From NCBI GenBank assembly GCA_946480685.1, contig CAMLLI010000130.1, forward strand, positions 1 through 8,532: a DNA stretch of 8,532 bases, written 5' to 3'. The notes under the pieces are model-generated. The model searched no databases and was not told where the DNA came from. It saw only the letters and a program-made list of their open reading frames with translations. Source of the stretch: an uncultured Flammeovirgaceae bacterium. Its GTDB lineage: Bacteria > Bacteroidota > Bacteroidia > Cytophagales > Cyclobacteriaceae. Made by a program: the position numbers and the translations under genes. This document shows, piece after piece, positions 1 to 7,084 of this stretch; the stretch's first letter is position 1; the number at the start of each line of letters is the position of its first letter.

Positions 1-2
1 TG

Positions 3-98
3 CAAGCCGGTGTTGTGTGGGAAGAAGCTTTTAAATTACTGGGCGAGCTTTTACTGGTATGTGCACTACTCAAAGAAGTTACTGCCGGTGACAAGTGA
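3..98 (+). CDS. Possible C-terminal end of an unidentified protein (partial at left edge)
   Basis: Reading frame 3 on the + strand is open from the window edge to a TGA at 96-98. It would encode 31 residues beginning QAGVVWEEAFKLLGELLL and ending TAGDK. The peptide looks like one or two amphipathic helices rich in Leu, Glu and Lys, which is more protein-like than the other frames here. It would run convergently with the DUF2341 gene, whose stop codon lies about 40 bases further right. The product cannot be named from so short a tail, and chance openness of a 96-base frame is quite possible. The frame that opens with GTG at position 10 and runs to 294 overlaps the DUF2341 gene and looks less natural. 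Confidence 0.4.
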   Translation, partial: QAGVVWEEAFKLLGELLLVCALLKEVTAGDK

Positions 99-138
99 CA
101 CCGACAGAATGAAAGTGTTTTTATCGACCGATGATCGT

Positions 139-1836
139 TTACCTGACAAGAATCTTTTGCGCAACACCCTGTCCATCGTAATGAACATGCATTATATATA
201 TACCTGGCGACAGACGCGAAGTATTGAAAACTATTTTACCGGACGTGCGCTCTGCGGGCAGCGCTACGGTTTGTCCGACAGCGGTTACAATTGAGACATC
301 GCCTATCCGTGCATCGTCTTTCCATTCAACCACCCACGCAGAGGCGTCTGACTGATAGTATATATGTATACCCGCATCGTCATTAATGGCAGCGACTACG
401 ATTGATGACCAGGAGTTTGTACCGTCATAATCCGTCTGGCGTATCCGGTAATATGTATTGTTCCAATACGGGTTGGCGTCCACAAAGCTATAATTCAACT
501 TTTGATTGCTGTTGCCCGAGCCCGGTACAACACCTATGGCTTCCCACGTCATGCCCGTTGATGATCGCTCGACCGTAAAATAATCATTGTTGATCTCCGT
601 AGCCGTGCTCCATGTTACGGTTACATCGTTACGCTGCCCTATACTTGCTTTAATATTAGTAAACGTAACAGGTAGCGGTGCACACAACGTGCCGGCAGCT
701 ACTTCGGCAGCAAGGGTATAAAAAGATGAAGGCGAGTTTTGATTATTATACGATGTTGTTATCCAGCCGGCAGAGCGTGCAACCGATGAGATTCTGAACT
801 CATCGAACTGCGCATCTATATAGTGATCGGCAGCATACTGCGATCGTCCAAAATAGTTTGCAGTGGATGCCTCTATATCTTGTGGTGTACGTGTTACAGT
901 GCCATTGGCCGTTGCAAGCACAGCACCATTTTTATAGAGTGACATGGTAGATGTAGCGTTGTCCAACACTACAGCCCAATGCATCCATGCACCTGTGTTG
1001 GTAACATTGCCGCTTACCGGTCCTTGTTCGTTCGCTGCACTGTTGTTTGTTATCCGCGCGCGCGTTTCACTGGGAGAGCCCGTACCCGTTGAAGGACACA
1101 AAAAGAAATTTACCCCTGTACCCTGACCGAAATCAAATATACGCTCCCAGTTTGTATTACTTCGATCAAGGTTCACCCAACCCTCGAATGAAAAGCTGGT
1201 CATTCCGGAAAAGAAGCCGTTAGACAAGCGAAGGTATTGTCCGGCGGCATTACTCACAACGTTGGTGCTGTTGTTCAGGTCTCTGCCTGCTCCTATTTTC
1301 GCTGCGGCCAGGTTAGCCGTTGAGTTATCGGTAAGGTTGCTCGCATTGGAAGTATTATCCAGAACAGAATTATTAAAATGCCATACACCTTTATACCCAG
1401 TGTCCCATGTACCGGTAGATGATGTCGTGGAGGTAACCGAACTGTTGCCATAGTACATCTGGATGATAGTGTTGGCAGATATACTTAGTACAGGCACACG
1501 CACCCAGGCTATATATAGTCCTGTGGCCGGATTGTAACTTTCAACCTGGTGATCCAGTCGTGTCATACAATCGCTGGAAGTAAAGATGATATCAAAGCCA
1601 TTGCTGTTGGTCACGTGTCCACCATTGGCCGTAGTACGCAGGTTTGTATCCGTTACCGAGATCAGCACGGGGAAATTACTATGATTGGCAGTGCCCGATA
1701 CCTGTGAACTTTGTATAGTGATCTGCCTGGCATACGAGTAGCCAAAGGGCTGTGCTACTATATCCACAAAACTCAGCACGAATAAGATCAGCAGTATAAA
1801 ACGCATAGTATGTAGGTTATTTTTTTGCAGGATCAT
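139..1836 (-). CDS. Secreted DUF2341 / LamG-like protein with T9SS-type C-terminal domain
   Basis: This 565-residue protein is probably exported and either surface-attached or released. From the first ATG the order is: signal peptide (hydrophobic core about residues 12-28, likely cut after IVAQ); DUF2341 domain (about 55-133, with FDIIFTSSD, IAWVRVPVLS and IIQMYYGN); a LamG/concanavalin-like jelly-roll (about 148-378, with VWHFNNS near the start and MSLYKNGAVLAT near the end); an FnIII-like module typical of Bacteroidota exoproteins (about 388-482, with VTVTWSTATEINNDYFTVERS and YYRIRQTDYDG); and a T9SS sorting-like tail (about 490-565, ending LSPGIYIMHV...KILVR). DUF2341-LamG pairs usually occur in carbohydrate-binding or adhesive exoproteins; I see no catalytic domain. 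The ATG at 1804-1806 (residue 11, MRFILLILF) gives a more typical signal peptide and may be the true start. The gene stands alone, with no clear operon partner. Confidence 0.88.
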   Translation of the reverse strand: MILQKNNLHTMRFILLILFVLSFVDIVAQPFGYSYARQITIQSSQVSGTANHSNFPVLISVTDTNLRTTANGGHVTNSNGFDIIFTSSDCMTRLDHQVESYNPATGLYIAWVRVPVLSISANTIIQMYYGNSSVTSTTSSTGTWDTGYKGVWHFNNSVLDNTSNASNLTDNSTANLAAAKIGAGRDLNNSTNVVSNAAGQYLRLSNGFFSGMTSFSFEGWVNLDRSNTNWERIFDFGQGTGVNFFLCPSTGTGSPSETRARITNNSAANEQGPVSGNVTNTGAWMHWAVVLDNATSTMSLYKNGAVLATANGTVTRTPQDIEASTANYFGRSQYAADHYIDAQFDEFRISSVARSAGWITTSYNNQNSPSSFYTLAAEVAAGTLCAPLPVTFTNIKASIGQRNDVTVTWSTATEINNDYFTVERSSTGMTWEAIGVVPGSGNSNQKLNYSFVDANPYWNNTYYRIRQTDYDGTNSWSSIVVAAINDDAGIHIYYQSDASAWVVEWKDDARIGDVSIVTAVGQTVALPAERTSGKIVFNTSRLSPGIYIMHVHYDGQGVAQKILVR

Positions 1837-1906
1837 CCGAGGGTATATCGGATGCGCAACGGGTATTTTATAATGAACTGCATAAACAACGCAGTCGCTT
1901 ATTCGC

Positions 1907-1921
1907 AGACTGCAGCAGTCT
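1907..1921. repeat. Short palindrome AGACTGC-A-GCAGTCT
   Basis: Two 7-base arms are perfect inverted complements around a single A. As RNA this would form a 6-pair stem with a 3-base loop. A further GCAGTC copy lies at 1891-1896. No T-run follows on either strand, so a terminator is unlikely. It sits 70-100 bases upstream of the DUF2341 start, where a regulator site or leader hairpin would be plausible. Function is unproven. Confidence 0.35.
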
Positions 1922-2071
1922 CATCTTTCGTATCAACAGAATATTTAAAATCAATGCAGTATATGCGGGGGATCGGTCAACGAAGCATCGGGTATAAAAC
2001 GTAAACTTTCGAACTGCACTATGATAAATTATAGCGGAACACATACAGTAGCAGGTTCAGGATATATATAA

Positions 2072-2079
2072 CAAATATA
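2072..2079 (-). promoter_or_regulatory. Candidate -7 box (TATATTTG) for the DUF2341 gene
   Basis: Read on the - strand this is TATATTTG, an exact match to the Bacteroidota -7 consensus TAnnTTTG. No TTTG is found at the usual distance of 19-21 bases upstream; the nearest TTG is about 26 bases away. Transcription from here would give a 5' leader of over 200 bases before the start at 1836 or 1806. The surrounding DNA is AT-rich, so a chance match is possible. Confidence 0.22.
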
Positions 2080-2204
2080 CACATTATTTCGGTGTGGAAG
2101 AACACCAACCCTGTAACACCATTCGGGTAAATGCAATCGCCTATCCACCCACCATGTTCACCGAAGTATATATACTAATTATCGAACTATTTATTGAAAT
2201 ATAT

Positions 2205-2227
2205 ACATAACGCTATTTTGGTTATGT
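2205..2227. repeat. Inverted repeat ACATAAC-N9-GTTATGT
   Basis: Arms at 2205-2211 and 2221-2227 are perfect inverted complements of seven bases with a nine-base spacer. The half-site spacing of 16 bases centre to centre is typical of dimeric regulator operators. It lies about 410 bases upstream of the kinase and about 370 upstream of the DUF2341 start, so the target gene is not evident. It could also be chance in AT-rich DNA. Confidence 0.3.
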
Positions 2228-2310
2228 GATAGCAAATCAACAGCGGCAGTATCTCAATCTTTTTTACAAAAAATAGTTACAGCTTCATTGGTTTAACAGG
2301 GAGACTTCTT

Positions 2311-2329
2311 TTTCAACCAAGTTTCAACC
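2311..2329. repeat. Direct repeat TTTCAACC-N3-TTTCAACC (11-base period)
   Basis: Two identical eight-base copies lie at 2311-2318 and 2322-2329. The 11-base period places both on the same face of the helix. This layout resembles tandem half-sites of OmpR/PhoB-type response regulators, although the sequence itself is not one I recognise. It lies about 310 bases upstream of the histidine kinase start. The regulatory role is inference. Confidence 0.3.
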
Positions 2330-2636
2330 GATCATTACATCAGTAGCCTGTACGTGAAGAAGGTTGCTTCGCATGGACATCGCCAGTGCGTTTGATAAAA
2401 ACATAGTCTCATCGACCTACTTCCTCAAAAAACACATGAGAATTGAATGGGTGTCAATCTCTTCAATACGATCACGTGATTATCAGCTAATCCTAAAATG
2501 CGCTTCCTCCAGAGCCAGGCATGATTTTTTACATCCGTATTTGTTTAGTTTTCCTCGTCTGGAAATTAAAAATGACGTTCATTTCTTAAACAAAAATATG
2601 TTGGCGCTTTTATATTTAAGCCCAATGTAATGACGC

Positions 2637-4691
2637 ATGAAGAATCTACCTGAAAAGAATTTCCGATCAGCTGTCAACAACGCGAACCATACTTTTAAAC
2701 TGAGTGAAGACCGCTTTGAGAGACTTATTGCAGAAGTAGAAGATTACGCCATCATTCTGCTCGATATACGCGGTACTATATCTTCCTGGAACAAAGGTGC
2801 CGAACGCATTAAAGGATATAGCGCAGAAGAAATTATAGGGAAGAGTTTCAAAGTCTTTTATACACCTGAAGATAAAGAAGACAAACTGCCAGACAGACTT
2901 TTACAAACCGCAATACAAGAAGGCCGCGCAAATCATGAAGGCTGGCGGTTGCGCAAAAATGGTATGCGCTTCTGGGGAAGTATCACGCTCACAGCACTGC
3001 ACAACGAACATGGCGAGGTTACGGGTATACTGAAAGTTACACGCGATCTTACCGAGCGCAAAAAAGCAGAAGACCGGTTAAGCAATTATGCCGAGCTACT
3101 CAGACTCAAGAATGAAGATCTGAAACTAAGCGAAGAACGATATCATAAGATGGTATCGGAGGTAAATGATTACGCGATCATCCTGCTGGATAAAGACGGA
3201 AAAATTCTGGACTGGAATAAAGGTGCTGAACTTGTAAAAGGTTATCGCGCAGAAGAAATTATAGGCAAGAGCTTCAGACTCTTTTATACTGCGGAAGACA
3301 AGGCCGCGAATGTACCGGAGCGAATGTTAAAAACAGCTTTCGATAATGGCTGGGTTACGCACGAAGGATGGCGTATACGAAAAGACGGAACTCGCTTCTG
3401 GGCGGGCATTACCATGACCGCACTACTTGACGACAATAAACAGATCATCGGTTATTCGAAAGTTACCAAAGACTTAACAGAACGAAAGATTGCTGAAGAT
3501 AAACTCAGCATGTATACCGAGGAGCTCAAGCAACGCAATGAAGCACTGCGGCAAAGTGAAGAGCGGTATCATAAGATGATTGAAGAAGTACAGGACTATG
3601 CTATACTTCTGCTGACCAAAGAAGGCATTGTACAAAACTGGAATGCCGGTGCCGCGTTGCTGAAAGGCTATACTGCGACAGAGATTACAGGCCAAAGCTT
3701 CAAAACATTTTATACTCCCGAAGACATTGCGATCGGACTACCTGAAAAACTTTTGCTTGAAGCTGAAGTAAATGGAAAAGCCAACAGCGAAGGATGGCGT
3801 GTGCGTAAAGACGGTAGTAAATTCTGGGGCAGTGTAGTGATCACCGCGCTGCATAATGATAACGGTGAAGTAATCGGCTTCTCGAAAGTTACACGCGACC
3901 TCACCGAACGTAAACATGCCGAAGATGAAATGAAGGCTGCGGCAGTGGTACTGAAAGATCAGAATAAAGTACTGGAAAATCTCAACAGCGAACTATCCGC
4001 CTTCGCCTATATTGTTAGTCACGATTTAAAAGAACCGATACGCAAGATCCGCGTCTTTTCCGCGCGACAACGTGAGGAAGGTAAATCAATGGATCAGATA
4101 CTGGAGTATTCGCACAAGATTGAAAACAGTGCTGCGAAGATGCAGAAGATGATGGAAGATGTACTTGCCTACTCGGAACTATCAGCCGGCATCACCTTTG
4201 AACCGGTAAACCTGAACGAGACTATAAGTGTTGTTAAAAATGATATTGAATTACTGATCGAAGAAAAGCAGGCTGCTATATATTCGGATACGTTACCAAC
4301 CGTACATGGTATACAACACCAGCTTTACCAGTTATTTCTGAACCTGTTTACGAATGCGGTCAAGTTCTCCAAACCTGCTGAAAAGCTTACGATCAAAATC
4401 ACTTTGAAACAGATACGGAGCAAAGAAATATCTGTAGAGGCTGACACACCGCATCAGCACTTTTATGAAATATCATTTACCGATAATGGTATAGGATTCT
4501 CGCAAGAGTATGCGAAAAAGATTTTTGAAGTATTCCACAAGTTACATGCAAAGCACGAATCGTCTGGAAGCGGTATAGGACTTGCTATCGTTAAAAAAGT
4601 GATGCTCAATCATTCCGGCTGGGTAACTGCTGAAAGTGAACCCGGTAAAGGCACCACCTTTAAGCTATATTTCCCAATGTCCGAGCGGTAA
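2637..4691 (+). CDS. Soluble histidine kinase with three tandem PAS domains
   Basis: This 684-residue sensor kinase should autophosphorylate on a His and pass the phosphate to an unidentified response regulator. It has no signal peptide or membrane segment, so it probably acts in the cytoplasm. Three PAS domains lie at about residues 25-145, 167-287 and 309-429. Each carries YAIxLL, GAxxxKGY, a FYTxED stretch, EGWRxRKxG, FW and a closing KVTxDLTERK, and short coiled-coil linkers join them. The HisKA H-box is SHDLKEPIRKI with phospho-acceptor His462. The ATPase domain has the N-box (NLFTNAVKF, Asn569 and Asn573), the G1 box DNGIG (Asp616), the F-box region (Phe630-Phe633) and the G2 box GSGIGLA (644-650), so it looks active. 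The start is secure: an in-frame TGA lies at 2631-2633, directly before the ATG, and no Shine-Dalgarno sequence is seen. No regulator gene is adjacent. The PAS ligand cannot be told from sequence alone. Confidence 0.95.
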   Translation: MKNLPEKNFRSAVNNANHTFKLSEDRFERLIAEVEDYAIILLDIRGTISSWNKGAERIKGYSAEEIIGKSFKVFYTPEDKEDKLPDRLLQTAIQEGRANHEGWRLRKNGMRFWGSITLTALHNEHGEVTGILKVTRDLTERKKAEDRLSNYAELLRLKNEDLKLSEERYHKMVSEVNDYAIILLDKDGKILDWNKGAELVKGYRAEEIIGKSFRLFYTAEDKAANVPERMLKTAFDNGWVTHEGWRIRKDGTRFWAGITMTALLDDNKQIIGYSKVTKDLTERKIAEDKLSMYTEELKQRNEALRQSEERYHKMIEEVQDYAILLLTKEGIVQNWNAGAALLKGYTATEITGQSFKTFYTPEDIAIGLPEKLLLEAEVNGKANSEGWRVRKDGSKFWGSVVITALHNDNGEVIGFSKVTRDLTERKHAEDEMKAAAVVLKDQNKVLENLNSELSAFAYIVSHDLKEPIRKIRVFSARQREEGKSMDQILEYSHKIENSAAKMQKMMEDVLAYSELSAGITFEPVNLNETISVVKNDIELLIEEKQAAIYSDTLPTVHGIQHQLYQLFLNLFTNAVKFSKPAEKLTIKITLKQIRSKEISVEADTPHQHFYEISFTDNGIGFSQEYAKKIFEVFHKLHAKHESSGSGIGLAIVKKVMLNHSGWVTAESEPGKGTTFKLYFPMSER
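2700..3125 (+). repeat. PAS repeat unit 1 of 3 (426 bases, kinase residues 22-163)
   Basis: This is the first of three in-frame units, each exactly 142 codons long. By hand count about 83 of 142 residues match unit 2. At the DNA level the 19-base stretch starting at 2821 (gcgcagaagaaattatagg) recurs exactly 426 bases later, at 3247. The unit covers one PAS domain and the helical linker after it. Confidence 0.85.
3126..3551 (+). repeat. PAS repeat unit 2 of 3 (426 bases, kinase residues 164-305)
   Basis: This second 142-codon unit starts LSEERYHKM and shares SEERYHKM with unit 3, whereas unit 1 has SEDRFERL there. Its core DNA is closer to unit 1. The mosaic pattern would fit stepwise duplication followed by drift or partial conversion between units. 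Confidence 0.85.
3552..3977 (+). repeat. PAS repeat unit 3 of 3 (426 bases, kinase residues 306-447)
   Basis: This third 142-codon unit has the same landmarks (YAILLLT at 321, EGWR at 385, DLTERK at 421) but is more diverged in its core (TATEITGQSF where units 1 and 2 have AEEIIGKSF). Its linker leads directly into the dimerisation helix that carries His462. Confidence 0.85.
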
Positions 4692-4699
4692 TATATATA

Positions 4700-4741
4700 C
4701 GAATGCTATTGCTCATCTTATTTGTGCAACAATAGCATTCG
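4700..4741. terminator. Bidirectional terminator hairpin between convergent genes
   Basis: A perfect 12-base inverted repeat (CGAATGCTATTG at 4700-4711, CAATAGCATTCG at 4730-4741) surrounds an 18-base loop. It starts eight bases after the kinase stop and ends seven bases before the GH89 stop on the other strand, filling nearly all of the 57-base gap. The place and symmetry fit a shared terminator. The T-runs are weak: the + transcript continues GUGAAAAAC and the - transcript UAUAUAUAUU. It may therefore act partly by stabilising 3' ends. Confidence 0.75.
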
Positions 4742-4748
4742 TGAAAAA

Positions 4749-6974
4749 CTATGGCAGCGTGGTAATGCGGGAATAATACTTTGCATATATAGCCTTCGCT
4801 GCGGCAATGGAATTACCTTCTGGTGCTGCCGCATATTTTTCAGTTGTAGAATTTACCCATTGCCATTCCCAGTCTTTCAGTTTCTCTTCAAAGGCCTTCA
4901 GATCCGGAGCTTTGTGTTGCGTCATACATTGCTCTATATACGTGAAGAACTGTTGCCAGCGTGGTTTATAAAAATCATTCAGCAATCCGGCCCACTGGCG
5001 ATTGGAGTATTCATGCAGTTCGCTGTTCTTGTCGCCCCAGAGGGTAACGAGATCGCGGGCATTAAATTCATACAGTTTTTTTTCCTCGGGAGTAACGCCC
5101 CAGCTGCGCGCATCTTCAATCCATTTTCCCAATAAGAAGTCCGGATGTGTACGCAACAATGTATCCATATCTTCAATGAGCTGAATGAACTCTGCGCTAT
5201 ATTTTCTGAATGAAGCTATATCTTTCTTACTATAGGCTGTTGCTATAGATTGTTGCAAAGGCGAAGCATAGTTAGCCAGTACCTGCCGCGTGACATCAAC
5301 CAAATCATATCGGTAGCCAACACTGTTGCTAAATGTATCCGCATTTTCAACCAGGATCTTCCATGCTTTAGCAAGTTCGGCCGGGTCATAATCGAGTTTG
5401 GTCAACACGCGGTGTCCTTGCTTTGAAAATGTAGGGCGCGCTACGATAATGGATTCAGAGCCGCCTTCTCCCAATCCACCGCTATATACCGTATTCTTCA
5501 ATATCGTCCACGCTTCATTGACGGAAGCATTTTCTGAACCGTATCGCGCTGCCGTATAGTCCTTCAGCCAGGTGTCCAGATTGATCGCTTCACTCTGCCA
5601 TACATTTTCGAGCATGAGTTCGAAGAGTGCAGGGTTCTGTTCAATACCTTCCGGTGTGAGTCCAATGCCGGTTAATTTTCCTGAATTAGTATCGTGCAAC
5701 GCGGCAGACGGATCAGCGGCAACATGACTCATTCTTCCAAACATCGCTACGTTACCGCCGAAGTTCTGAAGCATATTCCATATCCACGGAGTCTTACCAT
5801 AGTATGCATCGGTTTGCTGCCATACCGGGTGACTCTCACTATATAAATCAAGCACAATCATCCGATCTTCCGGCACACCGGAAAGAATCGCTTTTATCTG
5901 CGCAGGCTTCCAGTATTCATCGTTGTAATGAAACATCCATCCCTGCATCAGCCATACTGCCTGCGGATCGGTGTTTGCCATCGACCGGTATACTTTATTA
6001 CTGATCTGTTTCAGAAATGTAGTATCATTTGTGGGCGGTACATTTTCATTGAATGTATCGGCTGAGTAAAAATGATCAGTACCATACTCACGCGTTTGTG
6101 TCTCCAGGAAAAGCGCGCCTACTTTTTCAAACAGCGAGTCTTCCGCATCCAGTATATATACATCGTTGAAGCCGGCCTCCCAGTTTGTCTTCTTCAGCTT
6201 TGCATTGGGGAATTTATCTTTAAACGCTGGCGGCACGTGGCCGGTAAATGCCGGAAGCACCGGAGTCATGCCGAGCAATCGTTCCTGCGCCAGTATTTTT
6301 TTCTGCAGCTCTTTGTGAGTGTCCATCCAGTGTTGAGGCAGTGGTCCGCCCCACGCATCAATGTTCCCCATCCAGAACCATGAGAAGTACGAAGGACCGG
6401 TAAAGAATGTCTCAAGCTCTTTATCTGTAAAACCCAGGGTATGATATACATCGTTCCATATAGCTTCTTCCCCTGTTAACGCCAGCGGCATGTTAATACC
6501 ATGCAAGGCCATCCAGTCTATTTCACGTTGCCACCGCTCCCAGTTCCACCATGCCATGGTATAATTGAAGGTACAATAATTAAGATAGTAGCGATATTTA
6601 TAGGGGGAAATGCGTCTCACCTTCGCGGTTACAGCCGGAAGTACATCGGGCAGCGTTACTTCGAGTTTGTCCCAGGCATAGTGTTGGTGACAAAAATATT
6701 TCAGGTAGTGATTCAAAGCAGAGGCAACGGAAACGGCATTGTTTCCACGCAATACAATTTTATCGCCATTACTCTCAAGCTCGAATACATCTTTACCATT
6801 GTCCTGCGGAATATACTCGATCAGAAAAGCACCGGCTTTATCCTTTACAATCCGTTTAAGGAGAGCCGTAGCAGCATCATCCTGTTTCTTATCTTCAATA
6901 GGTTTTGTCTGATTGCAGCCTGTCAGCAAAGCGATGCAGGTAGTCAATATCAAACCAGCTATAAATCTGTTCAT
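4749..6974 (-). CDS. Alpha-N-acetylglucosaminidase, GH89 family lipoprotein
   Basis: This 741-residue enzyme should hydrolyse terminal alpha-linked GlcNAc, as found on heparan-type chains and some mucin glycans. The N-terminus MNRFIAGLILTTCIALLTGC is a lipoprotein signal with lipobox LTGC, giving lipidated Cys20 and an envelope location. It aligns with human NAGLU (743 residues, as recalled) along its full length: small N-terminal domain about 30-117, (beta/alpha)8 catalytic domain about 118-462, and helical C-terminal domain about 463-741. Family landmarks include NRYRYY-like KYRYYLNYCT (126-135), EIDWMALHGIN (151-161), GMTPVLPAFTGHVP (235-248), ADTFNE (305-310), NFGGN (404-408) and PEGIEQN (441-447). 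Glu310 and Glu442 match human catalytic Glu316 and Glu446. No carbohydrate-binding module is appended, unlike some clostridial relatives. The gene is convergent with the kinase and divergent from the VCBS lipoprotein gene, and appears to be transcribed alone. Confidence 0.96.
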   Translation of the reverse strand: MNRFIAGLILTTCIALLTGCNQTKPIEDKKQDDAATALLKRIVKDKAGAFLIEYIPQDNGKDVFELESNGDKIVLRGNNAVSVASALNHYLKYFCHQHYAWDKLEVTLPDVLPAVTAKVRRISPYKYRYYLNYCTFNYTMAWWNWERWQREIDWMALHGINMPLALTGEEAIWNDVYHTLGFTDKELETFFTGPSYFSWFWMGNIDAWGGPLPQHWMDTHKELQKKILAQERLLGMTPVLPAFTGHVPPAFKDKFPNAKLKKTNWEAGFNDVYILDAEDSLFEKVGALFLETQTREYGTDHFYSADTFNENVPPTNDTTFLKQISNKVYRSMANTDPQAVWLMQGWMFHYNDEYWKPAQIKAILSGVPEDRMIVLDLYSESHPVWQQTDAYYGKTPWIWNMLQNFGGNVAMFGRMSHVAADPSAALHDTNSGKLTGIGLTPEGIEQNPALFELMLENVWQSEAINLDTWLKDYTAARYGSENASVNEAWTILKNTVYSGGLGEGGSESIIVARPTFSKQGHRVLTKLDYDPAELAKAWKILVENADTFSNSVGYRYDLVDVTRQVLANYASPLQQSIATAYSKKDIASFRKYSAEFIQLIEDMDTLLRTHPDFLLGKWIEDARSWGVTPEEKKLYEFNARDLVTLWGDKNSELHEYSNRQWAGLLNDFYKPRWQQFFTYIEQCMTQHKAPDLKAFEEKLKDWEWQWVNSTTEKYAAAPEGNSIAAAKAIYAKYYSRITTLP

Positions 6975-7016
6975 ATAGTGCGTGATTTCTCTTGGGAAGA
7001 TTACAGTTTATTAATA

Positions 7017-7048
7017 CAACTATACATACAAATCTCCCTGACAACAAA
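7017..7048 (-). promoter_or_regulatory. Candidate Bacteroidota-type promoter for the GH89 gene
   Basis: Read on the - strand, TTTG (7048-7045) is followed by 20 bases and then TATAGTTG (7024-7017). This fits the Bacteroidota sigma pattern TTTG-N19-21-TAnnTTTG with one mismatch in the -7 box. Transcription would begin near 7010, giving a leader of roughly 35 bases before the ATG at 6974. Confidence 0.45.
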
Positions 7049-7076
7049 CGAAAAAATATTTTTATTACGCTCCAAC

Positions 7077-7084
7077 GGTATACC
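7077..7084. repeat. Palindrome GGTATACC in the divergent promoter region
   Basis: This perfect eight-base palindrome extends imperfectly to AAcGGTATACCaTT. It overlaps the weak + strand -7 candidate at 7081-7088 and sits 29 bases before the VCBS ATG, a place where a repressor could act. It may be chance. Confidence 0.25.

Larger units (their letters stand above)
1837..2636. other. Long AT-rich intergenic region between divergent genes
   Basis: About 800 bases separate the - strand DUF2341 gene from the + strand kinase. I find no gene with a recognisable product on either strand. The region holds many TATATA-type runs (around 2062-2070, 2165-2176 and 2199-2206), a consensus-like -7 box on the - strand, and the small symmetric and direct repeats listed separately. 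The only open frame of note is 2364-2630 (+), which has a TTG start or an ATG at 2373. Its Ser/Leu/His-rich translation matches no family I know and it ends six bases before the kinase ATG. I do not call it a gene. The size of the gap leaves room for regulatory DNA or a small RNA, but nothing in it proves either. Confidence 0.6.

Noticed and set aside
86..121. Possible terminator (CGGTG...CACCG followed by a T-run)
   Set aside because: The stem is only five pairs and the T-run begins about ten bases after it, so the support is too weak.
10..294. 94-residue + strand open frame starting GTG at 10
   Set aside because: It overlaps the well-supported C-terminal coding of the DUF2341 protein in antisense and resembles no known family; frame 3 gives a more natural protein end at the left edge.
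2254..2275. TTTTTT-AC-AAAAAA inverted repeat as a terminator
   Set aside because: It is an A/T-only stem with a two-base loop and no gene ending nearby; it is more likely simple AT-rich sequence.
2364..2630. 88-residue + strand frame just before the kinase
   Set aside because: It has a TTG start, no recognisable domain and a Ser/Leu/His-rich composition typical of translated non-coding DNA. Its closeness to the kinase keeps it worth a database search, but it is not called.
4722..5135. 137-residue + strand frame antisense to the GH89 C-terminus
   Set aside because: It starts inside the terminator hairpin and runs antisense to conserved GH89 sequence. Its Cys/Phe-rich translation is an artefact of the complementary codons.
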